Shown one piece after another: positions 25,401 to 36,934 of a DNA stretch of 64,000 bases. The stretch is from positions 2,709,192-2,773,191 of the forward strand of contig JANAVB010006998.1 of NCBI GenBank assembly GCA_029216955.1. Reading direction: 5' to 3'. A program made the position numbers and the translations under genes. This DNA comes from Iris pallida (taxonomy: Eukaryota; Streptophyta; Magnoliopsida; Asparagales; Iridaceae). The notes beneath the pieces are model-generated. The model made no database searches, had not been told where the DNA came from, and was given only the letters and a program-made list of their open reading frames with translations. The stretch's first letter is position 1. Each line of letters opens with the position of its first letter.

Positions 25401-26089
25401 TGCCGATATTACCATGGGCCCTTGGAACGCCGAGCCGCACGAGTAAGAGAACTCCGTTTCTTCGGGTAGGCGAAACACAACTCTCTTATCCGCACAGTCG
25501 ATTGTTGCATGACAGGTGCTGAGCCAGTCCATTCCCAAGATGATATCGTACTCTTTGTTGTCGAGTAAAATTGCGTCCAGAGATAGTCTTGCCTCCAATT
25601 TTAATATAGCCGTCCCTGCAAATCAATGTTGCAGGTATATCTACTCCCGAAGGAGTTCTAACACACAAAGCTTTCTTTAGTAGAGTCATACAAAATCTAT
25701 TTTCTATTGCAAAATCAAACGAGATAAAGCAATGAGTAGCACCAGAATCAAAAAGTACTCTTGCAGGTGTGCCTTTGTACAGCAATATACCTGTTATTAC
25801 ATTCTCTGCGGTCCGGGCCTCTGCTTGAGTCAAATCATAAACCTTTGCTTGTGCACCTTGCTGTTGATTCGGTGCATTCCCAGTTGGAGCTGGTAAGGCT
25901 GGTGGCACTTGGCCATGATTCTGATTGTTATATTGGCCCCGGTTCTGATTGTTGTTATGTCCACGATACTGATTGTTGTTATGTCTACAAGGATGATACT
26001 GATTTCCTCCCCTGCCTCCGCATTCAGCTGCCTTATGGCCCATACCACCACATTTGTAACACCCCGCATGACACTCTTCAGTACGGTGT
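22416..26089 (-). pseudogene. Element C gag-pol, frameshifted
   Basis: Minus strand, in order. Gag C-terminus with one CCHC knuckle (CYKCGGMGHKAAEC) and protease DSGATHCF in 26089-25486. Frameshift into 25598-25071 (protease C-terminus, LGMDWL, and RT start). A stop near 25070 (VLFV, stop, then [13 protein letters not shown]). RT with FIDD in 25055-24378. Break at about 24380-24285. RNase H and integrase zinc site and core in 24285-23290. A further break in the integrase, then 23060-22416 with the integrase C-terminus and a chromodomain-like tail (VQILDRKEKVLQNRT, VLWRNHAVEESTWEL). The tail is the best evidence for the Tekay clade. No full frame remains. Confidence 0.93.
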
Positions 26090-27006
26090 TGTTGCACCCA
26101 GTTTCTAAAATAAGAGTAATTTTGAAATTTTATAATTATAATTATTTAATAATGATATTTAAACCATGTTACGATTTTTGGTGATTTTTAGTTAATTTAA
26201 AACTATTTAAAACCACGACTTGTGATTTTGATGATTGACTAGTGTAATCCTATAGTTTGGCTAAGCCTAGAGACTAACCATGACCAAGGGAGCCTAGTCA
26301 TGTGATTAGGATGACTAATTACAACTTTTTAGCCTAAGGATATTTTGGTCATTTTAAAATTTTTATGAAATTGTAAGTTGTATGAATTAAATAGGTGCTA
26401 GTTAATTATTTGGGACTTGACCTAGAAGTTTAACCTAATCTAGATTAGTCATGAGGTTAGGATCATGGTTAGAACATTCCTACTAAGTGCCAAGGTTAGT
26501 AATATCTAGATATTATTCTAGTAGGATATTTTCTTTAGGATATTTGTGAAAAAGAAAGCTTTGAACCAATATGAAGGCTTGAAATTGGGTAGAATGATCT
26601 TGGACACTCATCTATACCTAAACAAACCCTAATTCCCTTAGATGACCAGCCATCAACTGCCCCCCCTCCTATAAGTGTCTCACTTAGAAACATTTGCCTC
26701 TTTTTACAATTTTTAAGAACCCTAATAGTTTCTCCCCAAAATTCTTTCCCTAATATCCAAATTAAGTCCAATTTGATCCTAATCAATTGCATCATCATCC
26801 CCAATAGTAGAGGAGACTTGTGGTTGTTTGCTAGCAAGGTTCGAGGTCGTTTGAACCGTAGCAAATCAAGGAAGACGTCGAGTCGAGGCTCTTTTCATTG
26901 AGGTTTCACCCTCAAAAGGTAAAACCCTACAAACACCTATAAATTCCCAATTTCTTTCCATAGATGCATCCATTTAGGGTTCCCCTAGGTGTAGCCCAAG
27001 TTTGGT

Positions 27007-27680
27007 AGAAAATCGTGTCCATTTCGTGTCCGTATCGGACACGTATCGGTGTATTTAAATGAGTGTTCGATGAAATGTCTCATAGGACTTTTTGTTCTTG
27101 GTTTTCAAAACAAATTATATATTTTGGAAGCTTATTTTGTGTAGATCATAACCCCAACTGACTGAGTTAATTTTTGACACGATTTGTGTCAGTTTTGGAC
27201 ACGGGAATACTGTGCACGACACATCGTGCACTGTCCTGCTACCTCGTGTCCAGTCCTCACTGGACACGACACCAGACACCACCATTTTTGCTTAGCACCT
27301 AGGGGCAATGTCTGACATGCCACCCACAAAGTTTCATAGGGACTCGTGTCGTATCAGACATGCAATCGCGTGAGCACACGATTTGCACTGCACTGCACGA
27401 GCGTGCAAGTGTTGTCCGATACGGGCTTCGTGTCCTTCGTGGATACGTCGTGATGGTGTTTCAGGGAGACATTTAGGTAGGCCATCACCTGGCGAACCTA
27501 GGGACACGAGCACGAGCTCTCTAGTGTCGTGTGTCGTGTCCTGGCCTGACTCGCACACGTACACGAGGCCGTACTGAACACTGTATTTTCCTACTTCTCT
27601 TATTCGATTTTTGACACTTCGTGTCCAATTCTAGGACACGTGGACACCCTCTACATGTGCACACACATGTGGGACACTAC
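27007..27680. repeat. CGTGTCC/GGACACG motif array in element B LTR
   Basis: About 13 copies of GTGTCC or its complement GGACAC. Several are paired as inverted repeats, for example CGTGTCC with GGACACG at 27017-27046 and CGTGTCCAGTCCTCACTGGA at 27245. The array recurs at 61330-62000 in the 3' LTR. Confidence 0.75.
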
Positions 27681-27872
27681 TGTACAAGACTGAGTTAGGT
27701 TTTTATATTATTTTAATATTCGAAATTGGGTTGTTGAGTCGAATTTTCACAACACTGATACCTGTGTTCAGTTCTATTTTTTCAGAGTTTTTAAATGATG
27801 ATTAAAATGAAATTAAAAGCTGATTATGTTAATTAGTTGATGTCTACATGTGTACATACCTGAGATTGGGTT

Positions 27873-27877
27873 GTAGT
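27873..27877 (+). repeat. Target site duplication GTAGT, left of the Tat element
   Basis: GTAGT directly precedes the Tat LTR start. The same five bases follow its end at 45718-45722. The sister LTR has a single GTAGT at 62189-62193. Confidence 0.95.
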
Positions 27878-27916
27878 TGTAGAAGCATGAAAAAATATAA
27901 ATAAATTCTTATGCTG

Positions 27917-28530
27917 CCCAAAAATCAGCCCCATGCGGCTCATAGCTGAAGGAGCCTTCATGCGGCTCAAAAGATACGAAAGCTTCATACGGCTCAGAAA
28001 GATGAAGGGGAAGCCACGTGGCCTCATGTGGCTCAAAACAAGCCTTTACAGCTGGCTATAAATGCTCTGAGCAGCTGGCTCATTAATTACCCTGACACAG
28101 CGACAGCTCTGACAACGACGGATTGACAGCTCTGACATAAAGGTAAAATGATGGCCCTGTCATAATGGCGTGCTCCTAGAGAGACGAGATAAAATCTTGA
28201 TAGCTGCCACGATCCACCCATTTCGAAAGCTCTTAATGCGGCTTAGTTGTAAAGACTTCCATGCGGCTCAGTTGTAAGGACTTCTATACGGCTCAGTTGT
28301 AAGGACTTCCATGCGGCTCAGATTAAAGGACTTCCATGTGGCTCTGATTAAAGGACTTCCATACGGTTCAGATTAAAGGACTTCCATGCGGTTCAGATGG
28401 GGGACAACCCTTATACGGCTCTGACATGAAACCATCCTCATGCGGCTCGGTTGTAAGGCCGCCCTTATGTGGTTTAATTAAAGGTCGTACTCATGCGGCT
28501 CAACTATGACAGTCCTCTATGCGGCTCGCA
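27917..28530 (+). repeat. ATGCGGC motif array in Tat 5' LTR U3
   Basis: About 16 units of CATGCGGCTCA or variants (ATACGG, ATGTGG), mostly spaced 20-30 bp. In 28240-28400 they form a near-tandem repeat of the type CTTCCATGCGGCTCAGATTA. Many variants differ by C-to-T or G-to-A changes, as expected from methylated cytosine decay. It lies about 350 bp upstream of the TATA box. Confidence 0.9.
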
Positions 28531-28882
28531 GCATTTGGGACACGTGGCAGTTGTTGATCAAATCCCAATAATTCAGATTTATAGCAATCGACATAACAGG
28601 CAGTTGGGACACATGGCAGGAGATTGACCAAGACTTATCCACTCGAATTTGTTGCTACCAGCAAATAATAACAATGCAGATTTATTGCAATCATCATAAC
28701 TGCCCAATGCAGATTTATTGCAATCATCATAACTGTCAAGATCAACTCCTAATAAATGATGCAGATTTGTTGCAATCAATATAAATAACCCGAATTGATT
28801 TTTAATAAACAGGATCAAGACAAATCTTAACGAATCCCTAACCACCCGCTTTTTAAGGGGCAATTACTGCACACTCCATTTC

Positions 28883-28890
28883 TATAAATA
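28883..28890 (+). promoter_or_regulatory. TATA box of Tat 5' LTR
   Basis: CTATAAATAGCAAAGGG context. The right LTR has the same box near 45386. Transcription would start at about 28915. Confidence 0.75.
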
Positions 28891-29221
28891 GCAAAGGGAG
28901 GCAGGGACGAGCATAGGCACAGAGGAGCATACACACAGAGCCCGAGCAAAGAGACTAGCAACCCTCGCACATACAAAGAACATTTCTTCCCCGGAGCCGA
29001 AGCTGCGTTTGATCGTCCAAGGAGTAAGGCAGAGTTGCTGTCACTCTCCCAAGCCTCTACCGTCACCCCCCAGAATCAAAAATAAATAATTGTACTTTAG
29101 ATTACTTTTCCTAGGGTTTGTTCCTAGGCACTTTTTTGTACGAGCGAGTTTGTATTGTGAAGTAAAAGTCCAGTCCTCCCATAAAACTGTTCTGTTCTTT
29201 TATAATCAATGGCAAACACGA

Positions 29222-29239
29222 TGGCAATTTTGTTGGGGA
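29222..29239 (+). other. Tat primer-binding site, decayed Asp-tRNA type
   Basis: TGGCAATTTTGTTGGGGA begins 3 nt after the LTR. It matches 12 of 18 positions of the Asp-tRNA primer site known from Tat and Athila elements (TGGCGCCGTTGCCGGGGA). Four of the six differences are transitions. Confidence 0.65.
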
Positions 29240-30195
29240 TGAACTTCTCCACTGCTGAGAAGTTGGTGATGCAATCGGACACAGCCAAACTTGGCTCCAC
29301 ACAACAGATGCTGGTCGTCCGCTTCGACCAACATGCGTTTGAAGAAATGCTCTCCGACGGGAGCGCTGGCCCGGTCCAGAAGCGAGCCCGCACGAAGAAA
29401 GCCCGCAGGGAGTGGAGGTCCAAATCATTTGCTCCTCCCCAAGCTCTGGAAGGAATGCTCTCTGCTGCTCAAGACGATGGAGAAGACTCCCATGCGGCCC
29501 CACTTCAGGCCGTAGAGGACCCTGCTGTTCTCAAGTCCGGTAGAGGAAAGCACTACGATGCTGAACTTGAGGAAGCAAATGGGGACTCTATGCGATCCAG
29601 GAAGAAGCCGCATAAGGGTACCAGCCGCATAAAGAAGGCTCATGCGGCCAACAATTCCAGCCGCATGAAGGCTCATGCGGCCAACAAATACAGCCGCATG
29701 AAGGCTCATGCGGCCAACAAATACAGCCGCATGAATGCTGATGTGGCCAACAAATACAGCCACATGAATGCTGATGTGGCCAATAGATCCAGTCGCATGA
29801 ATGCTGATGTGGCCAACAGATCCAGCCGCATAAATGCTGATGCGGCCACAAATGCCAGCCGCATGAATTCTTATGCAGTCAGAAATGCCAGCCGTATGAA
29901 TGCTCCATGCGGCTCGGGTTCTGTCTTTGACCGCCTCTCCTGTGGTCCTGACTCTAGATACTTCCAAGAAAATGTGCCAGACTCTGTGCGGCACCATTTG
30001 GACTCTTCCTACTATGCATCTTCGGGTGCTAGAGCGAAGAAGTCTAGGACAGCGTGGGCTCGACAAGCTCAGTTGGCTGTCCCAACCTTTGACCATCTGA
30101 GTGCTCCGCTTACTGTTATACGGGCCTCCGATGGAAAGTTGTATAGAACCACTCGAGTCCAGTCCCCGGCGGTAAACGGACAGAGTGGTTCCTAA
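29239..30195 (+). pseudogene. Tat 5' ORF upstream of gag, with dyad-bearing repeats
   Basis: An open frame begins before the LTR end. The likely first codon is ATG at 29239 (MNFSTAEK), after the primer site. The N-terminal third is basic (KRARTKKARREWR). The middle (DNA 29593-29912) is a run of 11-residue repeats of the type HAANKYSRMKA, encoded by 33-bp units that contain ATGCGGC dyads. The C-terminal third has no recognised domain. A TAA at 30193 ends it, but the same frame continues directly into gag without another stop, so the ORF and gag may once have been one protein. Additional ORFs upstream of gag are known from Ogre-type elements; no function can be given here. Confidence 0.55.
29593..29912 (+). 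repeat. 33-bp tandem repeats carrying ATGCGGC dyads
   Basis: About nine units. In the best ones GCCGCATGA and TCATGCGGC form a perfect inverted repeat with a 4-bp spacer (for example 29660-29681). Later units decay (ATGTGG, ATAAAT). Confidence 0.9.
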
Positions 30196-30222
30196 GAGTC
30201 TCCCAACAATCAGGGAGTAAAT

Positions 30223-32373
30223 ATGGTGCCAACACACTCGGATGCTCGGGATTCTCGGGCCCATAAAACGGGTGTGAAGGTTGCTCGAGACGCACCTGAC
30301 TTACGTGACGTGATCCTTCACAAGCGTAAGGAAAGAGAAGAAGCCTCGGTGTGCAGAGAGTCCTTCCATGGACATAACTGCACCCAAGTCATTGTCAACT
30401 GTTGCTGCAACAACACGACAGTACAAGAAGACCGGCGGTCAGTCTTCCAACGACTACAACAACCAAGCTCAGAGGACGAGGCACTTCTCGTCGCCTCCTG
30501 CAATTCTGCTCAGAAGATTCCCGACGGTGGGAGAGGAAAGAAAATAAATGTCTCCAGCCCGAAAATCTCCACCAGCGTAACCAAGAAACTCTCTTATAAG
30601 CGGTTGTCCACGACCGTTACAGGAGGAGTTTACCAAGGTACCCGCTCAAAGACGAAATCTGCCACACTTGGAGATTCATCGTCCACATCTATGGAAGGTG
30701 CTGGAGCCGGGGGTAGCACTCCTCCGAACATCCACGACAATCCGGTGTTCCAAGAAGATAATCCAGGGGAAACAGTTCCCCCAACAGATGCAGCAGGTTC
30801 CGACGTCCCCGAGGACGTCCACAACTCTCAAGACGAAGCAAGCTCTGAAGCTGGGGGTACCACTCCTTCTGAGTCTGAACCAGAGGAGAAAATTCCTATA
30901 TATCCTGATGACTTCTCTGTACAAGGGTATAATTCGGAGGGCACGTCTTTCACCGTTCCTTCCATTTTTCCTCATATGAGGACGGCATTTATGACAAACA
31001 ACGACCGAGACGGTCCCAGTGATCGCCAACGCATCGACACTCTGGAGGCCATACTGCATACCTTGGTCAAGTCTATGGACGAGATCAAAGCGGCCCTTCC
31101 AACGCTGCAAGGAAGGACGTATGACCAAACAAACTTGGGACCCACGGTCAATGCGGACTCAAACTCAGCTGCACCGAACCTGGGTGATAATCCTCTTGAA
31201 ATATCGGCTCCTATCACAGCAGACGAGGCCAGAGAGGCAAAAAGAGAGGTCCAGGAGCTCCGGGCCATGTTTCACGCTCGAGAAACCTCCCAGGACCTCA
31301 GAATACGGCAACCGTATCCTGCTACAAGGAGAGATGTTCCCTTCCCACCAAGATATAAGCCATTCAACATAAATCTCTATGATGGCAAGACCTCTGCAAG
31401 CCGGTACATCACTTACTTCGAGGTCACAACCGACCATCTGCCCTATGACGATGCCATCCTTACGCGATTGTTCATCGGGGCATTGGAAGGGGTCGCCTTC
31501 GACTGGTACCGCAACTTGCCGGACAACTGCATCTATTCCTTCGTCGGCTTCAAACGTATGTTCCTGGAGAGGTTCCATGAAGTAGTATAAGACGTAACGA
31601 TGTCCACCTTCATGGACGTTGTTCAAGGAGAAAAGGAGCTAACAAGGAACTATATTGAGCGGCTTCGCCAAACCGCGATGAAGTTGTCTTCCGGTTACCC
31701 TGATTCCTCCTTAATTAAAATTTGCCAAAAGAGGCTGCTCCCCACAATCAGTCTCTGGTTGGGCAAAAGTCAGTTTAAGGACTGGAAGACGTTCTTCATT
31801 AGTGCCACTAGCACAGAAGGCAAACTGAAGAAAGCTCGCCAACTGGGATTGCATATCTCGGAAGGAAAGGACAAGGGCAAACGCCCTAACGCCAACAACA
31901 GTAATGGTGGTAATTCCTCCAATAACAGAGACAACAAGGGCAAGCAGGCTATAGTGGCCGACACAGTCCCGAAGTCCGAACCAAAGCCGGCAGAGAAGCA
32001 GTGGCCGCAGATAACTTACTCCTTTAAAGACAGCCACGTCAAGCCCATCCTTGACATGCTCATACAAGGAGATCATATTCAGCTCCCTCCTCCAATGCGT
32101 GAACCTCGTCCTGCAGAGATGGAGAGCCCCAAGTACTGCCACTACCATCGCTATGTCCATCATGCTACGCAAGACTGCTTCCAACTGAAGCGATACATCC
32201 AGCATCTCATCGATTCTAAGGCCCTGGCTATTGATTTCGAAGAGGTGACCGTGGCAGCCAACATGGTGTCAGTACAGTTTGGAAGCTTCCCTCCGACAAA
32301 GACTCAAGATTGTGTAGTACCCATCCCTCGGGCAACAATGGAGATTGCTAATCTTCTACCTCTCCGAGACTAA
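30223..32373 (+). pseudogene. Tat gag, broken by one ochre codon
   Basis: Two frames, 30223-31590 and 31600-32373, are in the same phase and separated only by TAA at 31588. The first ends with the capsid start (YKPFNINLYDGKTSASRYI, then GVAFDWYRNLPDNCIYSF). The second continues the capsid (MSTFMDVVQGEKELTRNYI, RQTAMKL) and has a Tat-type zinc motif CHYHRYVHHATQDCFQLKRY near 32125-32200. The Gly usual before the second His of that motif is missing. An acidic, Ser-rich N-terminal region precedes the capsid. After the stop at 32371 the frame can be followed to about 32790 with two more stops. Confidence 0.85.
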
Positions 32374-34016
32374 GCTGCTGGTCTAGTGCCCCTTACCACA
32401 TCACGAGGAGAGGTCATGTGGGTCCATCCGGACCTAGTATCTGAAGTGACTCAGTCCGCACCACCCTCCACCAGTAAGAAGAAGAGTGGGAAAGTCAAAT
32501 CTTGTCGCACAATCTCGGCAGAGGTCGAAGAAATTACAGCTGTCGTCACCCGGTCGGGTGCATAATCCTAACCTACACCAGGTAACTCGGCCGAAGATCA
32601 TCAGCCGGCTACTGCGGATGCTCCAGGACCTTCTCAGCCTCCGACAACCGACAAACCTAGGCCGAAGGAGACTCGTTTTGACAAACCACTCCGAAAAGAG
32701 GCACCTCATGGGCTGGAGAGGCCCTACAACTTTGACATCTTGGCACAATTGGCCAACACACTGGCCAAATTGTCACTATACGAGCTCCTGAGACTCCAAA
32801 GATGTTCGTGTCGCACCGAGCGAGGCACTCCAAAATGCCGACGCATATCTGGCTCAGTCCAATCTTACTGGGGAGCTCGCCTGTAGATCTCCAGGACAGT
32901 GCTTGTATCGGCGCAATTCCCAATATCGTGTTCACTCCGCAGGACATGCTTATCAAGACCAACTTGCACCCTCTGTATTACACAGGATACGTCAGCGACG
33001 TCAAGGTGGATCGGATGCATATTGATCCCGGTTCTTCCATAAGCATCATTCCGAAGAGCCTGCTGCACCATCTGCGCATCCTAATGCATCGTCTGACGCC
33101 GACAAGTACTGCCATCAGCGGTTTCTATTCAGGCAGAAGCTATCCGATCGGGAAGATTTGCCTGATGTGCCAAATCGGTGACCTTCAGTCAGAAGTGACC
33201 TGTTATGTCATAGATGCGGACACTTCCTACAATATTCTCCTGAGGTATCCTTGGATACATGATTACATGTTCGTGCCTTTCATATTGTACCAGTACTTCA
33301 AGTATGTTGACAAGCATGGCTTCGTAAGGACAGAATTTGTCGACATCGATCCATTTAAAGGGGTCGAATCCTACTACTCAGACTCATGCTTGTACGAGAA
33401 GTCGAAAAGGTACCTTATCGAAGGAGATATTCAAGCTCAAACTGAGGCGGCAACTGGATCAGAAGAACCTCTGACGATCCACCTCCAAGTCCCCAAACCT
33501 AGCAGAACTGTACCCCTTACAGCCACTCTGCATAAGGATGCAATCAGCCTCTCTGCACATTAGGGGCAGATGGTAATCCGACTGCCAAGGTCGGGCCAAG
33601 CGCCAAGACCCACGGCAGAGCCACTGACAATCAGGCTGCCTAGAACTAGCCAGCAACAAACAGAGGAGCTCAATCCCTCTGTCAAGCCGATGACGATTCG
33701 TCTTTCCAGAAGGAATCGGCAGTCGAGCTCTAGGCCGGGGACTGCTAGCCAGCCAACAACTCCCCGCCCAGCATCGAACACCAAACTGGGGATCGCTAGT
33801 ACGCCAACGACTCCACGTTCTGCCCCACCAGTGGAGCCTCTGATAATTAAGCTGCCCAAGTCATCCTCCCAGTCTTCATTGATACATGGGGTGGCCGAAG
33901 ATGAGTCAGAGTTGGCCAAGTATGTGGCTGCTCACACTGATGTTCCATCTACAGATGATGTAATTCTATTGGAAAAGATACCTTACTTCATCAATAAAGG
34001 GCTATCTTTGAACTAG
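32374..34016 (+). pseudogene. Tat gag-pol linker and aspartic protease
   Basis: From 32374 to about 32790 the old frame gives a Pro- and Lys-rich linker and YNFDILAQLANTLAKLSLYE, followed by a frameshift. The frame 32802-33563 contains PLYYTGYVSDVKVDRMHIDP and GSSISIIP: the DPGSS active site of Tat proteases at about 33025. It is followed by SYNILLRYPWIH. A TAG at 33561 separates it from 33570-34016, in the same frame, which has four diverged copies of a PLTIRLPR-type repeat and Pro/Ser-rich spacers. The repeat unit has no known role. Confidence 0.8.
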
Positions 34017-36934
34017 ATCGAGCTTAATAAGCTTTGTACAATGTATGTCATGGAACATCGTATAGGTACCCACCTACACACACAGGTGACAAATGTTTGC
34101 ATCGCAAACCAACTTACTCCAGTGGAAGACGCTTACCGCATAGTCGAGGGAGAGGATCATCCAATCATCTTCGGCCAGAAGAATGATCCATAACCCTTCA
34201 GGATAGAAGAAGTTGATCTCGAACCCGACACCAGGAGACTGCCCCTTTATTTGTATAGCTCCCAATCCAAGTATCTCATACAAAAATAGGGGTATGATCT
34301 AGAGACTACGCCTGTCTTAAATTATGGCACTGGTCGGCGGTTACCCTTACAGTTACCAGTCCCGGCTGGAAAACCACGGTATTACTACAACAAGACCAGA
34401 TGTGGGCTAGGTTATGTTACACCTGCAACGACCCCTGAAAGCTCAGATAAGGAATGCGACTGGCATTCACGCCCAACCAGATCACCAACTTCTGATTCGA
34501 ATGTCAGCATCGGGGACGTATTCAGGCAAATCTTGTCTGTCAATATGGCATTTGTCGACGCCTATTTAGAAGATGAAGACATTCCTGAACTTCTTGAGTT
34601 AGAGCCGTGGGCCCAACAGCTAAATAAGCAATAAAAAAAGTGGTTCGAACAAAGAGAGCCCATACTGAAGATGGGGGCATACAAGTTGACCTCGGTAATG
34701 AGTCTTCCCTAAAACCAATCTTCGTTAGCAAAAGTCTGACAGACGAAGAGCGGGAATCGCTACTGCAACTCGTCAAAGAATATATTGACATGTTCGCCTG
34801 GAGTTATGAAGACATGCTTGGGCTAGACCCCGAGGTTGTACTCCACAAGCTCAACATTCGTCCGAATACAAGGCTGGTCAAACAACAGCAACGATGGTTC
34901 CACCTAGACATCATAAACTCCATCGAAGTTAAGGTCAACAAACTGATAGCCAGCGGCTTCATCCGCGAGGAACATCATCCAGACTGGGTAGCCAACATAG
35001 TATCGGTCCTTAAGAAGAATGGGAAGATCTGAATCTGCATCGACTTCAGAAATCTAAACGAAGCATGTTCCAAAGATGAGTTCCCTCTTTCTATCACGGA
35101 CATCATGATCGACAACACATGTTGCTTTGAGCGCATGTCATTCATGGATGGCTTCTCAGGATACAACCAAATTAAGATGTTTTCTGACGATAAAAAGCAT
35201 ACATCATTCTGAACACCGATTGGCATGTACTGTTACACAGTCATGCCCTTCGGTTTAAAGAATGATGGTGCCAATTATCAAAGAGCTATGAGTGTCATCT
35301 TCAGATATCACCTGCGTAAGACCGTGGAGTGTTATGTAGATGATATCGTCGTCAAAAGCCGCTCTAAGGAAGACCATCTGCAGGACCTGAGAACGATATT
35401 CGACCTGATACGAGCGCACAACTTGAAGATGAATCCTACCAAATCCTTCTTGGGCATATCTAGTGGAAAATTCCTGGGTTTTATCATTATTGTACAGGGA
35501 ATTCATATAGACCCTGAGAAAATGATGGCAATCATGGAGATGGATCCCCCGAGAGATCTTCGTGAACTTCGAGGCCTTCAAGGAAGGCTAGCTTACATCA
35601 GGAGGTTTATCTCTAACCTCTCCGGACGATGTCAGCCATTCACCTACCTCATGAAGAAGGGCGTTTCATTCGTATGGGATGAAGAATACTAGCGCGCCTT
35701 CGACAGCATCAAAGAATACCTATTGAACCCTCCAGTCCTGGTGGCCCTGATTGCTGGAAAACTATTCCTGCTCTATGTGCGAGCAATGGAGCATTCTCTC
35801 GGTGCTTTACTATTATAAAATAATGATACAGGACATGAGCAAGCTATATATTACCTCAACCGAATGATGATGGGGCATGAGCATCGATACACTGCCGTGG
35901 AGAAGGAGTGCCTTACTCTGGTGTTCGTCATTCAGAAGACACGATACTACGTCACGGGACAAACCATGCATGTCGTATCAAGAGTTAACCCCTTTAGGGT
36001 CCTCATGACTAAGCCAGGTGCACTCAGCTCTTGTCTCGCTACCTGGGCGATATTATTGTCTCCCTACCACATGATCTTCGTCCCGCAGAAGGCTGTTAAT
36101 GGTCAAGCTCTGGCAGACTTTTTAGCAGCTCATCCAGGTTCAGTGTCAACCAGAATTGACGAAGAGATTCCAGATGAGGTCGCCCATTCAAACATGGCCT
36201 CTCATGATACTGTATGGCAAATGTTCTTCGACGGCGCTTCTAGAACTGGGCCCAAAGGCAACATCGTCGCTGGAGTCGGAGTGGTACTGATTTCTCCCTC
36301 CGAGCTGGTGATCAATCGGGCTTACTCCCTCACGGAGCCCTGTTCAAACAATATGGCCGAGTACAACGCTTTGGTCAATGGCCTCCGACTTACAAATGAG
36401 CTGGGGATAGAGTATCTTGAAGCATACGGTGATTCGCAGTTAATCATCAATCAGATCTGGGGTTCATACGAAGTTCGCCATGAAGATATGATCCCCTATC
36501 ACCAAATAGCGATCAATATCATTTCGTCATTTGAAGGGTTCTTCATAGAACAAGTTCCCAGACTCCAAAATATCGAAGCCGATGCCTTAGCAGGTTTTGC
36601 CGCTTCCTTAGCGGTTCCGAATCATGCTCATCACTTGGTGGACGCGATAGGCCATGAATTGGTCTGTCCCAAGAATAACGTTCAATTTGTAGCAAGATAT
36701 TCCGCTCAGACGGTCGACGAAGCACCAGACTGGAGACAACCATTTGTAGACTTCGTAGTCTATGGCATCTTGCTCGAGAATCCAAAGGAAGCCACTTCTA
36801 TCAGAAGACGTTCCCTCAGATTCTTCTATGATACAGAGACAAAAATACTGTATCGGCGATCACAAGATGGATTACTGCTTAGGTGTTTGTCAAATACAGA
36901 AGCCAAAGAAGCTGTACAAAGAAGTTGTACGTGA
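34017..36934 (+). pseudogene. Tat reverse transcriptase and two RNase H domains
   Basis: A degraded linker (34017-34640) precedes the RT. RT N-terminus in 34640-35032 (EYIDMFAWSYEDMLGLDPEV). TGA codons lie near 35031 and 35210, between them CIDFRNLNEACSKDEFPL and FMDGFSGYNQIKM. The next part (35225-35692) has CYTVMPFGLKND and the YVDD catalytic site at about 35335. Stops at about 35690 and 35816 interrupt the first RNase H. The frame 35864-36934 carries the end of the first RNase H and then a second, archaeal-type RNase H (MFFDGASRTGPKGN, NMAEYNALVNGL, YGDSQLIINQ, NIEADALAGFA). Two RNase H domains are diagnostic of the Tat lineage. Confidence 0.9.

Larger units (their letters stand above)
20645..26089 (-). 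mobile_element. Element C: Tekay-type gypsy retrotransposon, interrupted by element B
   Basis: Minus-strand element. A 3' LTR (20645-22379) is followed by a pol that reads leftwards with a chromodomain-like end. Its gag is cut at 26089, where element B's LTR begins. The rest (gag N-terminus and 5' LTR) should lie beyond the right end of the window. All coding parts are frameshifted, so it is inactive and older than A and B. Confidence 0.9.
26090..27877 (+). repeat. Element B 5' LTR, part 1
   Basis: Matches 60425-62193 closely along its whole length. Ends in GTAGT, the duplicated target of the Tat element. Positions 27007-27680 hold a dense array of CGTGTCC and GGACACG words. No gene is supported. 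Confidence 0.92.
27878..29218 (+). repeat. Tat 5' LTR (1341 bp)
   Basis: TG...CA ends: TGTAGAAGCATG at the start, AATGGCAAACA at the end. U3 carries an array of ATGCGGC units (27917-28530). A TATAAATA box lies at 28883-28890. The repeated words CAGATTTATTGCAATC occur at 28575-28770. Confidence 0.95.

Noticed and set aside
28230..28530. Regular repeats that could suggest a CRISPR array
   Set aside because: Units are degenerate, contain no unique spacers, sit inside a plant LTR and occur elsewhere in coding and intron DNA.
29425..30264. 279-codon minus-strand frame with Trp/His-rich repeats
   Set aside because: Antisense reading of the 33-bp repeats and the 5' ORF; no start context or domain.
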